The notes: generated by a model not told the origin, from the sequence alone. 64,000 bases of DNA from Candidatus Devosia phytovorans (GCA_029202405.1 CP119312.1:3601001-3665000); one strand, 5' to 3'; numbered from the stretch's first letter, positions 26,278 through 35,555 are shown. Made by a program: numbers and translations.

Positions 26278-27333
26278 TTATTGCGCGCCCACTTCGGTGC
26301 GCGTTTCGCAGTCGATGCCGATTGTCGCGGGATCATTGACCGCCTCGCCGCGGGCGACCGAGGAACAGGCTTCAAGGATCACCACCGGCATGGCAGCGGC
26401 GCGGGCATCGGCGCCATAGGAGGGCGCAAAGACGGCGCCGAAGGTTTCGGCATAGGTCTTGATGGCGTCCGAGGACATCACCTTCTCGCCCCAGATCTTG
26501 TCGAGCGTGGCGACGACTTCATCGGGCACGCCGACCGGCACGAAAATGCCGAAATAATCGGGTGCCAGTTCCATGTCCGGGATCCAGTCGGTGATCGGCG
26601 GAATGGGCTCTGCCCCTTCGAGCACCAGCGGCTGATCGGAGAGCACGGCCAGGGCCTTCAGACGACCACCGCGGATCAGCTCGGTCTGTTCCACCGCGAG
26701 CTGGGTGGTGACCATGGCCTCACCGGAAGCGGTCGCGATAGCAGCCGGACCACCGCCATCATAGGTAATCATATTGTAGTCAAAGCCATCGGCGGAATCA
26801 GAGAGCGCGGCGATGGCGGTGCCGCCCGAAGAGGTAATGCCGGCTGTCGCAACCGTCACTTCATTGCCGCGCGTCTTGAAGGCTTCCAGCAGCTGGCCGA
26901 AATCCTCGAACTCGCTGCCGGCGGGCACGGAGACCACCGGCACATTGGCGACGGAGAGATAGATGTGCCAGTCGTCGATATCGGTATCGGGCAGCAGGCC
27001 CGTCACCGAATAGGTGGCGTTGTTGGCAATGGCATTGGCGGTCCAGGTATAGCCATCCTTGACGGAATTGAGCACTTCCTGCGTGCCGATGGCGCCTGAT
27101 GCGCCGGGCTGGTTGACCACAACCACATCGACGCCGAGCGCTTCGCCCAGAATTGGCGCGGTAACGCGGGTGACCTGGTCGGTCGAGCCGCCGGCGCCCC
27201 ATGGCACAATCAAATTGATCGGGCGGTCCGGTTTCCACTCGGTCGCGGCGGCTGAATCCTGGGCGAAAGTCATGGTAGTCCCGAGCACCAGGAACGACGT
27301 TCCCGTGGCCAGGACGAGTCGCAATGTCTGCAT
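26278..27333 (-). CDS. tctC: tripartite tricarboxylate transporter substrate-binding protein TctC
   Basis: Periplasmic binding protein of 351 aa. Signal peptide at residues 1-25 (ending TMTFAQD). DRPINLIVPWGAGGSTD (about residues 35-52) and NQPGASGAIGTQEVLNS (about 78-95) are the two conserved TctC segments that close over the carboxylate. The ATG at 27333 has a strong AGGGAGGATGG upstream. First gene of the tctCBA operon, divergent from the TSUP permease gene. Confidence 0.93.
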   Translation of the reverse strand: MQTLRLVLATGTSFLVLGTTMTFAQDSAAATEWKPDRPINLIVPWGAGGSTDQVTRVTAPILGEALGVDVVVVNQPGASGAIGTQEVLNSVKDGYTWTANAIANNATYSVTGLLPDTDIDDWHIYLSVANVPVVSVPAGSEFEDFGQLLEAFKTRGNEVTVATAGITSSGGTAIAALSDSADGFDYNMITYDGGGPAAIATASGEAMVTTQLAVEQTELIRGGRLKALAVLSDQPLVLEGAEPIPPITDWIPDMELAPDYFGIFVPVGVPDEVVATLDKIWGEKVMSSDAIKTYAETFGAVFAPSYGADARAAAMPVVILEACSSVARGEAVNDPATIGIDCETRTEVGAQ

Positions 27334-27424
27334 CGTCCATCCTCCCTCTGTGGCGCCGGATCGGTTGTTTTGACTCTGGGCGCGAGGCAAAGACTGCGGT
27401 GCAAAAACAGTCGAGTCAAGCATG

Positions 27425-27447
27425 AAGTAACCATGTGGTGATTACTT
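27425..27447. promoter_or_regulatory. inverted repeat in the tctC / TSUP divergent promoter region
   Basis: AAGTAA (27425-27430) and TTACTT (27442-27447) flank an 11-base spacer, 92 bases before tctC and 107 before the TSUP gene. Position suits a regulator such as the nearby TetR protein, but this is inference. Confidence 0.4.
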
Positions 27448-27553
27448 TATCCGACGGCACGGGCGAAAATATCCTTTCCGATCCTCGACTTTGCTGTGTA
27501 ACCCTTGGGCCGATCGGCACGCATTGCACTATGGCGTGCCTTGGGGAGGACTG

Positions 27554-28300
27554 ATGGATATCGATCTGACGCGCTGGCTGATCATGGGCCTGGCGCTGGC
27601 TGCGGGCGCCGTGGTCAAAGGTGCCACGGGCATGGGATTGCCGTTGATTGCGCTGCCTGTGCTGACTTCCATTTTGGGCATTCAGCATGCCGTCGGGCTG
27701 ATGACCGTACCGTTGATCGCGACCAATTTCTGGCAGGTCTGGCGCTTCCGCAGCGTGATCCGCGAAAGGGGCATGGGCTTCCTGCCCCGCTTTCTGGTTG
27801 CTGGCAGCGTGGGTATCGTCATCGGCACCTGGGCGCTGACCAGCCTGCCCGAGCGCCTGCTTGTCCTGACGCTGGGGCTTATTCTCCTCGCCTATGTGGC
27901 GCTGAAACTGGCCAAGCCGCATCTGATCGTCGGGCCGGAGACGGCGCAGCGCTTCGGGCCCTTGGCCGGCGCGGGCGCTGGCGTGCTGCAGGGCGCCACC
28001 GGCATTTCGGCGCCGATCGGGGTGACCTTCATCCACGCCATGGGCTTTGCCAGGGATCATCACCTGTTCGCCGTCTCGGCCATGTTCCTGACCTTTGCCG
28101 TGGTGCAATTGCCATCCCTGGCGGTGGCCGACGTGATGGAGCCGGAATGGCTGGTCGAAGGCCTTCTGGCGCTCGTGCCGATCCTGCTCTTCATGCCGCT
28201 CGGCCAATGGATCAGCGGCAAGCTCAGCCGCAAGGCGTTTGACCGGATGATCCTGATCTTCCTCGGCCTGCTTGGCCTCAAGATGGTTATCGGCCTCTAG
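27554..28300 (+). CDS. TSUP-family (TauE/SafE) membrane permease
   Basis: A 248-aa inner-membrane protein with about seven or eight hydrophobic segments. The two repeats each carry a G-T-G-type motif: AAGAVVKGATGMGLPLIALP near the N-terminus and GVLQGATGISAPIGVTF near residue 150, typical of TauE/SafE proteins thought to export or import sulfite, sulfonates and other small organic anions. ATG at 27554 follows GGGGAGGACTG. It faces the tct operon; the substrate is not known. Confidence 0.88.
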   Translation: MDIDLTRWLIMGLALAAGAVVKGATGMGLPLIALPVLTSILGIQHAVGLMTVPLIATNFWQVWRFRSVIRERGMGFLPRFLVAGSVGIVIGTWALTSLPERLLVLTLGLILLAYVALKLAKPHLIVGPETAQRFGPLAGAGAGVLQGATGISAPIGVTFIHAMGFARDHHLFAVSAMFLTFAVVQLPSLAVADVMEPEWLVEGLLALVPILLFMPLGQWISGKLSRKAFDRMILIFLGLLGLKMVIGL

Positions 28301-28345
28301 GGGCGCACTCTCCTCTTGACGCCCTGCCCGGCCCACGCTAGCTAA

Positions 28346-28361
28346 GTAACTAAACAGTTAC
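28346..28361. promoter_or_regulatory. palindromic operator candidate before the Gfo/Idh-DUF993 operon
   Basis: Perfect 6-bp arms GTAACT (28346-28351) and AGTTAC (28356-28361) around AAAC, 29 bases before the start codon. No regulator is encoded beside it. Confidence 0.55.
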
Positions 28362-28390
28362 ACGCTTAATGCGGATGGGAGGATATCGCG

Positions 28391-29542
28391 ATGGCGGACA
28401 GACGGCTTGGACTGATCATGCACGGCGTCACGGGGCGCATGGGCTATAACCAGCACCTGGTGCGCTCGATCCTGGCCATTCGCGACCAGGGTGGCGTGAC
28501 GCTCAGCAATGGCGACCGGCTCGTCGTGGACCCGATCATCGTCGGCCGCGACGGCGACAAGATCGAACGCCTCGCCAAAAAGCACGACATCAAGCGCTGG
28601 GGCACGGACCTCGATGCCGCGCTGGCCAATCCGGAAGACACGGTGTTCTTCGACGCCGGCACGACGCTGATGCGCGCTTCACTGCTGGAAAAGGCGCTGG
28701 CCGCCGGCAAGCATGTCTATTGCGAAAAGCCGACCTCGGATTCGCTGGAGATCGCGCTCAACCTCGCCAAGACCGCCCGCGCTTCGGGCCTCAAGCATGG
28801 CGTGGTGCAGGACAAGCTGTTTTTGCCCGGTCTGCTCAAGCTCAAAATGCTGCGCGACTCTGGCTTCTTCGGCGACATCCTCTCGGTGCGTGGCGAGTTC
28901 GGCTATTGGGTGTTCGAAGGCGACTGGCAGCCGGCGCAGCGTCCGAGCTGGAATTATCGCAAGGCCGACGGCGGCGGCATCATCCTCGATATGCTGTGCC
29001 ACTGGCGCTATGTGCTCGACAATCTCTTTGGCGAAGTGCAGGCGGTGTCCTGCCTCGGCGCCACGCATATCCCCGAGCGCGTCGACGAGAAGGGCAATCG
29101 CTACAAGGCCGATACCGATGACGCGGCCTATGCGACCTTCGAGCTCGAAGGCGGCGTGATCGCCCAGATCAACTCGAGCTGGACCACCCGCGTACGGCGC
29201 GACGATCTTGTGACCTTCCATGTCGATGGCACCAAGGGCTCGGCCGTAGCGGGCCTGCACAAATGCTGGACGCAGCATCGGGTCAATACGCCCAAGCCGG
29301 TTTGGAACCCCGACCAGCCGCAGACCATGAACTTCTTCAACGACTGGGAAGAAGTGCCGGACAACTGGCCTGCGCAGAACGGCTTCAAGGCCCAGTGGGA
29401 AATGTTCCTCAAGCACGTCGCCGAAGATGCACCCTGGGAATACGGTCTCGAAGCCGGCGCCAAGGGCGTGCAACTGGCCGAGCTTGGCCTCAAGAGTTGG
29501 GCCGAGCGCCGATGGCTGGATGTGCCAAAGCTGGAGTTCTAG
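28391..29542 (+). CDS. Gfo/Idh/MocA family oxidoreductase
   Basis: A 383-aa NAD(P)-dependent dehydrogenase. The N-terminus is LGLIMHGVTGRMGYNQHLVR, a G-x-T-G-R-M-G turn reminiscent of dihydrodipicolinate reductase rather than the usual GxGxxG. HVYCEKPTSDSLEIALNLA (about residues 111-129) is the conserved EKP motif, and GGGIILDMLCHWRYVLDNLF holds the active-site His region. ATG at 28391 after GGGAGGATATCGCG. First of three tightly spaced genes (3-base gap to DUF993, which overlaps the epimerase). Substrate unknown. Confidence 0.88.
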   Translation: MADRRLGLIMHGVTGRMGYNQHLVRSILAIRDQGGVTLSNGDRLVVDPIIVGRDGDKIERLAKKHDIKRWGTDLDAALANPEDTVFFDAGTTLMRASLLEKALAAGKHVYCEKPTSDSLEIALNLAKTARASGLKHGVVQDKLFLPGLLKLKMLRDSGFFGDILSVRGEFGYWVFEGDWQPAQRPSWNYRKADGGGIILDMLCHWRYVLDNLFGEVQAVSCLGATHIPERVDEKGNRYKADTDDAAYATFELEGGVIAQINSSWTTRVRRDDLVTFHVDGTKGSAVAGLHKCWTQHRVNTPKPVWNPDQPQTMNFFNDWEEVPDNWPAQNGFKAQWEMFLKHVAEDAPWEYGLEAGAKGVQLAELGLKSWAERRWLDVPKLEF

Positions 29543-29545
29543 GCC

Positions 29546-30718
29546 ATGGCCAGCATCAACCTGCCCAATCCCGACCGCTCCATCACGCCCTACACCCTGA
29601 CCGGGGAGCCCATTCCCTTCGTCAAGCACAAGGCATCCGACTTCAACCGCATCGCCTATGCGGCCGCCCATGTGGTGGCCGACCCGCTTGCGAGCAATGA
29701 TCCCTGGCTGACGCCGGCCATCGACTGGGCCACCACGCTCAAATTCCGTCATCGGCTATGGGATCTCGGTCTCGGCGTCGCCGAGGCGATGGATACGGCC
29801 CAGCGCGGCATGGGCCTGGGTTGGGCCGAGGCGCAGGAATTGATCCGCCGTGCCCAGGCCGAGGCCCGCACGCGCGACGATGCGCTGATCGCCTATGGCG
29901 CCGGCACCGACCATCTGACGCCCGGGCCGGATGTCACCATTGACGACATCATCCGTGCCTATGAAGAACAGGTCGGCTTCGTCGAGAGCCAGGGCGGCCG
30001 TGTCATCCTCATGGCTTCGCGCGCCCTCGCCTTTGCCGCCAAATCACCGGAAGATTACGCCAAGGTCTATGGGCGCATTCTCAGCCAGGTCAGACAGCCG
30101 GTGGTGATGCACTGGCTGGGCGAAATGTTCGATCCGGCGCTGGCCGGTTATTGGGGCAATGACGACCACGACAAGGCGATGGATGTCTGTCTCGACGTCA
30201 TCGCCGCCCATTCTGAAAAGGTCGACGGCATCAAGATTTCCCTGCTCTCGGCGGAAAAGGAAATCGCCATGCGCCGGCGGCTGCCGCCTTCGGTCAAAAT
30301 GTATACCGGTGACGACTTCAACTATGCCGAACTGATCGCCGGCGACGAGGAGGGCTTTTCGCATGCCCTGCTCGGCATTTTCGACGCCATCGCCCCGGCC
30401 GCCTCGGCAGGTCTCGCCGCACTGGGCAAGGGCAACAATAACGAGTTCTTCGATCTGCTCGAACCGACCGTGCCGCTGAGCCGGCATATCTTTGCCGCGC
30501 CCACCCGCTTCTACAAGACCGGCGTGGTCTTCCTCGCCTATCTCAACGGGCTGCAGGACCACTTCCAGATGATCGGAGGGCAGCAGTCGACCCGTTCGGT
30601 TCAGCATCTGAGCGAGCTGTTCCGCCTCGCTGACAAGGCGCGAGTCCTAAGTGACCCTCAGCTCGCCATTTCGCGCATGAAGGCGGTTCTCGATGTTAAC
30701 AGTGTGCTAACCAAATGA
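29546..30718 (+). CDS. DUF993 / dihydrodipicolinate-synthase-like protein
   Basis: A 390-aa protein that I place in DUF993 (distantly related to DHDPS/NAL class I aldolases). It appears to be a TIM barrel: strands such as ALIAYGAGTDHL, GGRVILMASRALA, PVVMHWLGEMFDP and DGIKISLLSAEKE follow one another, the last with a Lys (about residue 231) where DHDPS-like enzymes form a Schiff base. The function is not established. Context (dehydrogenase before it, sugar-phosphate-epimerase-like enzyme after it) suggests cleavage of an oxidised sugar acid, but that is inference. Its stop overlaps the next ATG. Confidence 0.8.
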   Translation: MASINLPNPDRSITPYTLTGEPIPFVKHKASDFNRIAYAAAHVVADPLASNDPWLTPAIDWATTLKFRHRLWDLGLGVAEAMDTAQRGMGLGWAEAQELIRRAQAEARTRDDALIAYGAGTDHLTPGPDVTIDDIIRAYEEQVGFVESQGGRVILMASRALAFAAKSPEDYAKVYGRILSQVRQPVVMHWLGEMFDPALAGYWGNDDHDKAMDVCLDVIAAHSEKVDGIKISLLSAEKEIAMRRRLPPSVKMYTGDDFNYAELIAGDEEGFSHALLGIFDAIAPAASAGLAALGKGNNNEFFDLLEPTVPLSRHIFAAPTRFYKTGVVFLAYLNGLQDHFQMIGGQQSTRSVQHLSELFRLADKARVLSDPQLAISRMKAVLDVNSVLTK

Positions 30719-31539
30719 GCCAACGTGCTATATCGCTGAATCTTGCCACCACGCGCCAGGTCTGGGGCTTCAAGGAAGCTGTCGACGGCTGCTTAAAGGC
30801 TGGCATTACGGCAATTTCTCCTTGGCGCGACCAGGTCGCTGCGGTCGGATTGGACGAAGCCGCCCGCATCGTCCGGGACAACAAGCTGCAGGTCACCGGC
30901 CTCTGCCGCGGCGGCATGTTTCCCGCCGAAACTGCCGAAGGCCGGCAGGCTCAGATCGACGACAACCTCCGCGCCATTGACGAGGCGGCCGCGCTCAATG
31001 CCGATTGCCTGGTGCTGGTTGTCGGCGGATTACCGGGCAGTTCCAAGGACTTGCCCGGTGCACGGCAGATGGTCAGCGACGGCATTGCCGCCATGCTGCC
31101 CCATGCCAGGGCCTGCGGCGTCAAGATCGCCATCGAGCCATTGCACCCCATGTATGCCGCCGACCGCGCCTGCGTAAACACGATCGACCAGGCCCTCGAT
31201 ATCTGCGAGGCACTTGGTGAAACGGTCGGCGTCGCCGTGGACGTCTACCATGTCTGGTGGGACCCCAATCTCGCGCAAGCCATTGCCCGCGCTGGAAGAA
31301 TGAAGCGCATCTTCGCCCATCACATCTGCGACTGGCTGGTCCCGACCAGGGATATGCTGCTCGATCGCGGCATGATGGGCGATGGCGTCATCGACCTGCC
31401 GGCCATTCGGCAAATGATTGAAGACGCCGGCTTTTTCGGCCCACAGGAAGTGGAAATCTTTTCCCAGGACAATTGGTGGAAGCGTCCCGGCGACGAAGTG
31501 CTTAAGGTGATCAAGGAGCGGGTGGCGACGGTCTGCTGA
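30715..31539 (+). CDS. sugar phosphate isomerase/epimerase (AP-endonuclease-2 fold)
   Basis: A 274-aa TIM-barrel enzyme of the xylose-isomerase-like superfamily. IEPLHPMYAADRACVNT (about 140-156, metal Glu), VAVDVYHVWWDPNLAQAI (about 177-194, Asp and His ligands), HICDWLVPTRDMLLDRG and EVEIFSQDNWW (final metal Glu) make up the expected divalent-metal site. Third gene of the module with a Gfo/Idh/MocA dehydrogenase and DUF993. Its end overlaps the convergent MFS gene by 29 bases. Likely isomerises or epimerises a keto-sugar intermediate. Confidence 0.86.
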   Translation: MSQRAISLNLATTRQVWGFKEAVDGCLKAGITAISPWRDQVAAVGLDEAARIVRDNKLQVTGLCRGGMFPAETAEGRQAQIDDNLRAIDEAAALNADCLVLVVGGLPGSSKDLPGARQMVSDGIAAMLPHARACGVKIAIEPLHPMYAADRACVNTIDQALDICEALGETVGVAVDVYHVWWDPNLAQAIARAGRMKRIFAHHICDWLVPTRDMLLDRGMMGDGVIDLPAIRQMIEDAGFFGPQEVEIFSQDNWWKRPGDEVLKVIKERVATVC

Positions 31540-32656
31540 GCTTTGAGGCCATCACGAAAGTGAGCAGCAGCAGGGGGATAAGCAGGGCAAAGGCCATACG
31601 AATGCCGAAGCCCTGCGCCACCGCGCCGATCAAGACCGGCGCGCCGAGATTGACGAATTGAAAGATCAGCGTCGTCGCGGCCACATTCTGGCTCGCCGGC
31701 CGATCGCCCAGCCGTGCCGCCGCCGAGAGCATCAGCGGATAAAGCACGCAGATGCCTAGACCCAGCAGGCCAAAGCCGGCGAGAGCCGCGAGGGCGTTGG
31801 GCGAAAAGACCACAAGCAGCATTCCGGCAATGGCGACACTGGCCAATACCCGCGCCACCATGACCGGACCGAAACGATCGATCCAGCGGTCCGCAACCAG
31901 CCGCCCCAACGCCATGGTGACCAGCAGCGCCGGCAGCGCCAGCGACTCGATCCAGGCGGCCACTTCGAAATTGTCGCGCAGGAAGATGATCGACCAGGCC
32001 CGCGCTGAACCCTCGGTCAGCCCGGCGCCCATGCCGAAAGCGACCAGACCGAGCGTCGCCAGGGTCGGCCAGGCCAGTTTCTTGCCGTTCTCGCCGGCAT
32101 GCGGTCGGGGCGGGGTCGCTGGCATGGGCACGACGACGGTCCAGAGCAACAGACCTAAAATGGGCACCAGCGTCCACAGGTGCCAGGCCGGCGCTATGTC
32201 GAGCCCGCGCAGCGCCGCGCCCAGCAGCGAAGTGGTGAGAAAACCCACGCTCCAGACGCCGTGGCACGTGTTCATGATGCGCTGACCCGATGCCGCCTCG
32301 ATGCGATCGGCTTCGACATTGATGGCGATATTGGTCAGCGAGAACCCCAGTCCATTGATGGCCAGCAGGGCGAACATGGCGAAGGGGTTGAGCAGCACCG
32401 TCACCAGCGCGGCGGAAATGGCCGAGAAGGGTAGCATGACCAGGATCACCTTGCGCGGCCCGATGCGCTCGATGATGCGGCTGGAAAACAGGAACATGCT
32501 GAGCCCGCCCAAAGGCTGGCCAATCAGCACCAGGCCCAGTTGCGCCTCGGAGAGGCCGATCTGCAGCTGGATGTCCGGGATGCGGGTGTGGATGGCGCCG
32601 ACGGTCAGCGCATGGACGAAGAACAGCGCAATAATGCGCCAGCGGACGATGGGCAT
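31511..32656 (-). CDS. MFS transporter (YbjJ/fucose-permease-like), copy 1
   Basis: A 381-aa major-facilitator protein with about 12 hydrophobic segments. It opens MPIVRWRIIALFFVHALTVG, then HTRIPDIQLQIGLSEAQLGL, a pattern shared with the two MFS genes at 33-35.6 kb. The ATG at 32656 is preferred because upstream sequence is not hydrophobic. It is convergent with the epimerase gene. Substrate unknown; the YbjJ/FucP-like group often handles sugars or small organic molecules. Confidence 0.85.
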   Translation of the reverse strand: MPIVRWRIIALFFVHALTVGAIHTRIPDIQLQIGLSEAQLGLVLIGQPLGGLSMFLFSSRIIERIGPRKVILVMLPFSAISAALVTVLLNPFAMFALLAINGLGFSLTNIAINVEADRIEAASGQRIMNTCHGVWSVGFLTTSLLGAALRGLDIAPAWHLWTLVPILGLLLWTVVVPMPATPPRPHAGENGKKLAWPTLATLGLVAFGMGAGLTEGSARAWSIIFLRDNFEVAAWIESLALPALLVTMALGRLVADRWIDRFGPVMVARVLASVAIAGMLLVVFSPNALAALAGFGLLGLGICVLYPLMLSAAARLGDRPASQNVAATTLIFQFVNLGAPVLIGAVAQGFGIRMAFALLIPLLLLTFVMASKLSRPSPPAP

Positions 32657-32711
32657 GAAACTCACAAAGGATAGTCTGGCCGGGCGGAACGAACGGCAAT
32701 TCGTCTTAGGC

Positions 32712-33188
32712 TCACTTGGGGCCGGGGTCCATGAGCACGTGAATGCGATCAGCACCAAGCCGCGCCAGCTTGAGCATCAGCGCCTTGCGACGGGCTGGCG
32801 CCATTGGCGTATCGGGGCTGTCGCGCAGGATGGCGCCATCATGCGCATCGGCGACGATCAGGCCCTCGCTCTCGGGAAAAATTTCCGCTTCAAGTTCGGG
32901 TGGCTTGGCAAAGAAGAAGCGGTCGGAAAATTCGCGATATTCGTGCCACTTCCGGTCGACCTGGAAATCGATCAGGCTCGACTTGATCTCGACGATCCAG
33001 ATTTCGCCCTTGGGACCGACACCCAGCACATCAGCGCGGCGGCCGGAGCGCAGGGTCACTTCGGCATAGCAGGCCATGTCATAGGTCTCGCGCAACAGCC
33101 GCATGACCCCGCGCTGGACGCGCAGGGCGGTAGCTGATTGGCGGAGATCGACGATCGGGCGCAGTTCAGTCCGCTGACTGTCAGCCAT
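32712..33188 (-). CDS. mmcB: MmcB-family DNA repair protein
   Basis: A 158-aa protein of the MmcB family, first described in Caulobacter as a DNA-damage-tolerance factor. The conserved core is CYAEVTLRSGRRADVLGVG followed by GEIWIVEIKSSLIDFQVDRKW, with a D-(x)n-E-x-K pattern of PD-(D/E)xK nucleases (Asp in RADVLGV, Glu and Lys in VEIKSS). HEYREFSDRFFFA follows. Start ATG at 33188 overlaps the end of MFS copy 2 by 8 bases, so they may be co-transcribed, though the roles seem unrelated. Confidence 0.85.
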   Translation of the reverse strand: MADSQRTELRPIVDLRQSATALRVQRGVMRLLRETYDMACYAEVTLRSGRRADVLGVGPKGEIWIVEIKSSLIDFQVDRKWHEYREFSDRFFFAKPPELEAEIFPESEGLIVADAHDGAILRDSPDTPMAPARRKALMLKLARLGADRIHVLMDPGPK

Positions 33189-34377
33189 GCGGCGGGACCG
33201 GTTCGGGGGGCAGGCCGTGTGGGTCGTCCACCTTGCGCGTGCCCAGGGCAAAGCTCGATGCCCAGAGCCCAGCCAGCAGTAGCGGCAGGCAGATCAGATA
33301 GGAATTGCGGATGCCCAGATGTTCAGCGACGAAGCCGAGCAGCGGCGGGGCCATGAAGAAGACCACGAAACTCACCTGACCGAGCGCCGCGACATTGACC
33401 GCAGCGGGCCGGTCGGTGCGCTGGGCGGCCGCGGATACGGCCAGAGGGTAAACTGCCGAACAGCCAATGCCCATCAAGGCAAAGCCGAGTAGCGCCACGC
33501 CCGGCATGCCCTCCGGCGCCCAGCCCACCATCAACACGCCGACGCTGGCAAGGCTCAGCAGCACCATGGAAACATGGCGCGGGCCAAAGCGGGCGACGAC
33601 AGGATCGGCGGTCAGGCGCATCAAAGCCATGAAGAAGGCAAAGAGCGTCAGGCCCATGCCGCTGACGAAAGGCTCGGTCGAAAAGATCTCGTCCATATAG
33701 ATGGCCGACCAATCGATGCCGGCGCCTTCGACGAGGAAGGCGGCAAAGCCGATGAGGCAAAGCGGCAAGAGGCCCCAATTGGGGAAGGCGATCTGGTGAC
33801 CGGTCTCGCCTTGCATGCGCGCTGGTTTTGGTGCTGGCCGGATGCCGGAAATCATGAAGCCACCGATCACCACCACAATGACGGCAACAAGGCCCAGATG
33901 GGCCTCGACCGAGAGGCCCGACTGGCGGATGCCGGCGCCGAACAGGGCGGTGACGAAGAAGCCGACGCTCCAGAAGCCATGAGCGCGGTTCATATACCGA
34001 CCGCCTGTATGCATTTCGAGGCGATCGATTTCGACATTGAGATTAATTTCGAGCGCGCCGGACAGCAGCCCGGTCAAAAAGAGCACGCCGAAGACGAAGG
34101 GCGCAAAGCCCAACCAGGGAATGGTGGCAAAGAACAGTGCCGGGCCGAGCACGGTGAAGAAGGCCGTGGTGCGGACGCCAATACGCTCGATGATGGACGC
34201 GCCAAATGTCAGCGAGATCAGCGAGCCGATCGACATGCCGATCATGGTGAGGCCGAGCTGGCCCTTGTCGACCTGAAGGTGGGCCTGAATGTCAGGCAGG
34301 CGCGCCATCAGGGCGCCGGTGGTCAGCGCGAAGAGGAAAAAGCAGGCATAGAGACGGTGTTGCGGCGCAATGGTCAT
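33181..34377 (-). CDS. MFS transporter (YbjJ-like), copy 2
   Basis: A 398-aa permease with 12 hydrophobic segments. It has the group's opening LYACFFLFALTTGALMARLP (residue about 9-28), and ERIGVRTTAFFTVLGPALF between segments. VEGAGIDWSAIYMDEIF occurs at the domain boundary and is shared almost unchanged with copy 3. Overlaps copy 3 by 4 bases (ATGA) and mmcB by 8. Substrate unknown. Confidence 0.87.
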   Translation of the reverse strand: MTIAPQHRLYACFFLFALTTGALMARLPDIQAHLQVDKGQLGLTMIGMSIGSLISLTFGASIIERIGVRTTAFFTVLGPALFFATIPWLGFAPFVFGVLFLTGLLSGALEINLNVEIDRLEMHTGGRYMNRAHGFWSVGFFVTALFGAGIRQSGLSVEAHLGLVAVIVVVIGGFMISGIRPAPKPARMQGETGHQIAFPNWGLLPLCLIGFAAFLVEGAGIDWSAIYMDEIFSTEPFVSGMGLTLFAFFMALMRLTADPVVARFGPRHVSMVLLSLASVGVLMVGWAPEGMPGVALLGFALMGIGCSAVYPLAVSAAAQRTDRPAAVNVAALGQVSFVVFFMAPPLLGFVAEHLGIRNSYLICLPLLLAGLWASSFALGTRKVDDPHGLPPEPVPPHG

Positions 34378-35555
34378 GGGGTGACAACCTTGGTGACCGG
34401 ACGCGGCGCCAGGACCTGGGTGGTCGCAAGGCCGAGCAGAACCAGTGGAATGCCGACACCGAAAATCCAGTGCAGGCCGAAATGCTCACCGATATAGCCC
34501 AGCAGCGGCGGGCCGAGCAGGAAGGCGGTGAAGGAGAATTGCGCCAGTGCGGCGACATTGATGGCGGCCGGGCGGTCGGTCTGCTGGGCTGCCGCCGACA
34601 TGGCCAGGGGGAAGAGGGCCGAGGAGCCGATGCCGATCAGTGCAAAGCCAAGATAGGCCACCCAGGCGAACCCGATCGAGGGCGCGAAGAAGACCAGCAG
34701 AACGCCAATGCCCATGACGGCAATCAGCACGCGAGCCACGAGGACCGGGCTGTAGCGATCGACGAAACCATCGGCAAAGAAGCGGGCAAGCGCCTGCGAA
34801 CCGGCGACGGTCGCCACGGCGATACCGGCCCAGAAGGGCGTCGCCTCGAAAATATTGCGCATATAGATGGCCGACCAGTCGATGCCGGCGCCCTCCATGA
34901 GCATGGCGGCGATGCAGACGCTCACCAGCATCATGATGGTAGGGGTTGGCCGGGCGAAGTGGGGCGTTTCATCACTGCTCGAACCTGTGCGATGCGCAGC
35001 TGGCTGGAAGCGACCGAGGATGACAAGAGTGGCGACGAGAATGACCGGGGTCATGATCATCAGGTGATACTGCGGTGGCAATCCGGTCTGGGCGATGAAC
35101 GAGCCGACCATGCCGGCAGCGAAAAAGCCAAGGCTCCAGAAGGCATGAGCGCGGCTCATGATGCGCCGGCCAATGGCATGTTCGACGCGATCGGCCTCAA
35201 TATTGATGATGATCTCGATGCAGCCGATGGTGAGGCCCACCGGCACCAGCAGCAGGAAGAAGGCAAGCGGACCCTGCGCCCATGCGGCAGTGGCGTAGAG
35301 AACCGAGAGCAAGGGAATGGCGGTGAGCAAGACGCGCCGATAGCCGATGGCTTCGATGAAGCGACCCGCAAAAGTCAGTGAAATCAGCGTGCCGGCGGCC
35401 GAGCCAATCAGCGCCAGCCCCAGAGCACCCTCGCCGACACCCATCGCCTCCTGAATGGCAGGCAGGCGCGGGAAGAGACTGCCCATGCAAAAGGAATATA
35501 CGAAGAACGCCCCGAAGACCTTCATCTGGGGCGGCAGGTGGAGGCCAAACGTCAT
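34374..35555 (-). CDS. MFS transporter (YbjJ-like), copy 3
   Basis: A 393-aa MFS protein, sister of copy 2. EGAGIDWSAIYMRNIFEATP and ALFPLAMSAAAQQTDRPAAI have direct counterparts in copy 2. The ATG at 35555 is chosen over a TTG at 35573. Translational coupling to copy 2 suggests both are made together, perhaps as two transporters for related substrates under the LysR regulator upstream at 35679. Confidence 0.87.
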   Translation of the reverse strand: MTFGLHLPPQMKVFGAFFVYSFCMGSLFPRLPAIQEAMGVGEGALGLALIGSAAGTLISLTFAGRFIEAIGYRRVLLTAIPLLSVLYATAAWAQGPLAFFLLLVPVGLTIGCIEIIINIEADRVEHAIGRRIMSRAHAFWSLGFFAAGMVGSFIAQTGLPPQYHLMIMTPVILVATLVILGRFQPAAHRTGSSSDETPHFARPTPTIMMLVSVCIAAMLMEGAGIDWSAIYMRNIFEATPFWAGIAVATVAGSQALARFFADGFVDRYSPVLVARVLIAVMGIGVLLVFFAPSIGFAWVAYLGFALIGIGSSALFPLAMSAAAQQTDRPAAINVAALAQFSFTAFLLGPPLLGYIGEHFGLHWIFGVGIPLVLLGLATTQVLAPRPVTKVVTP

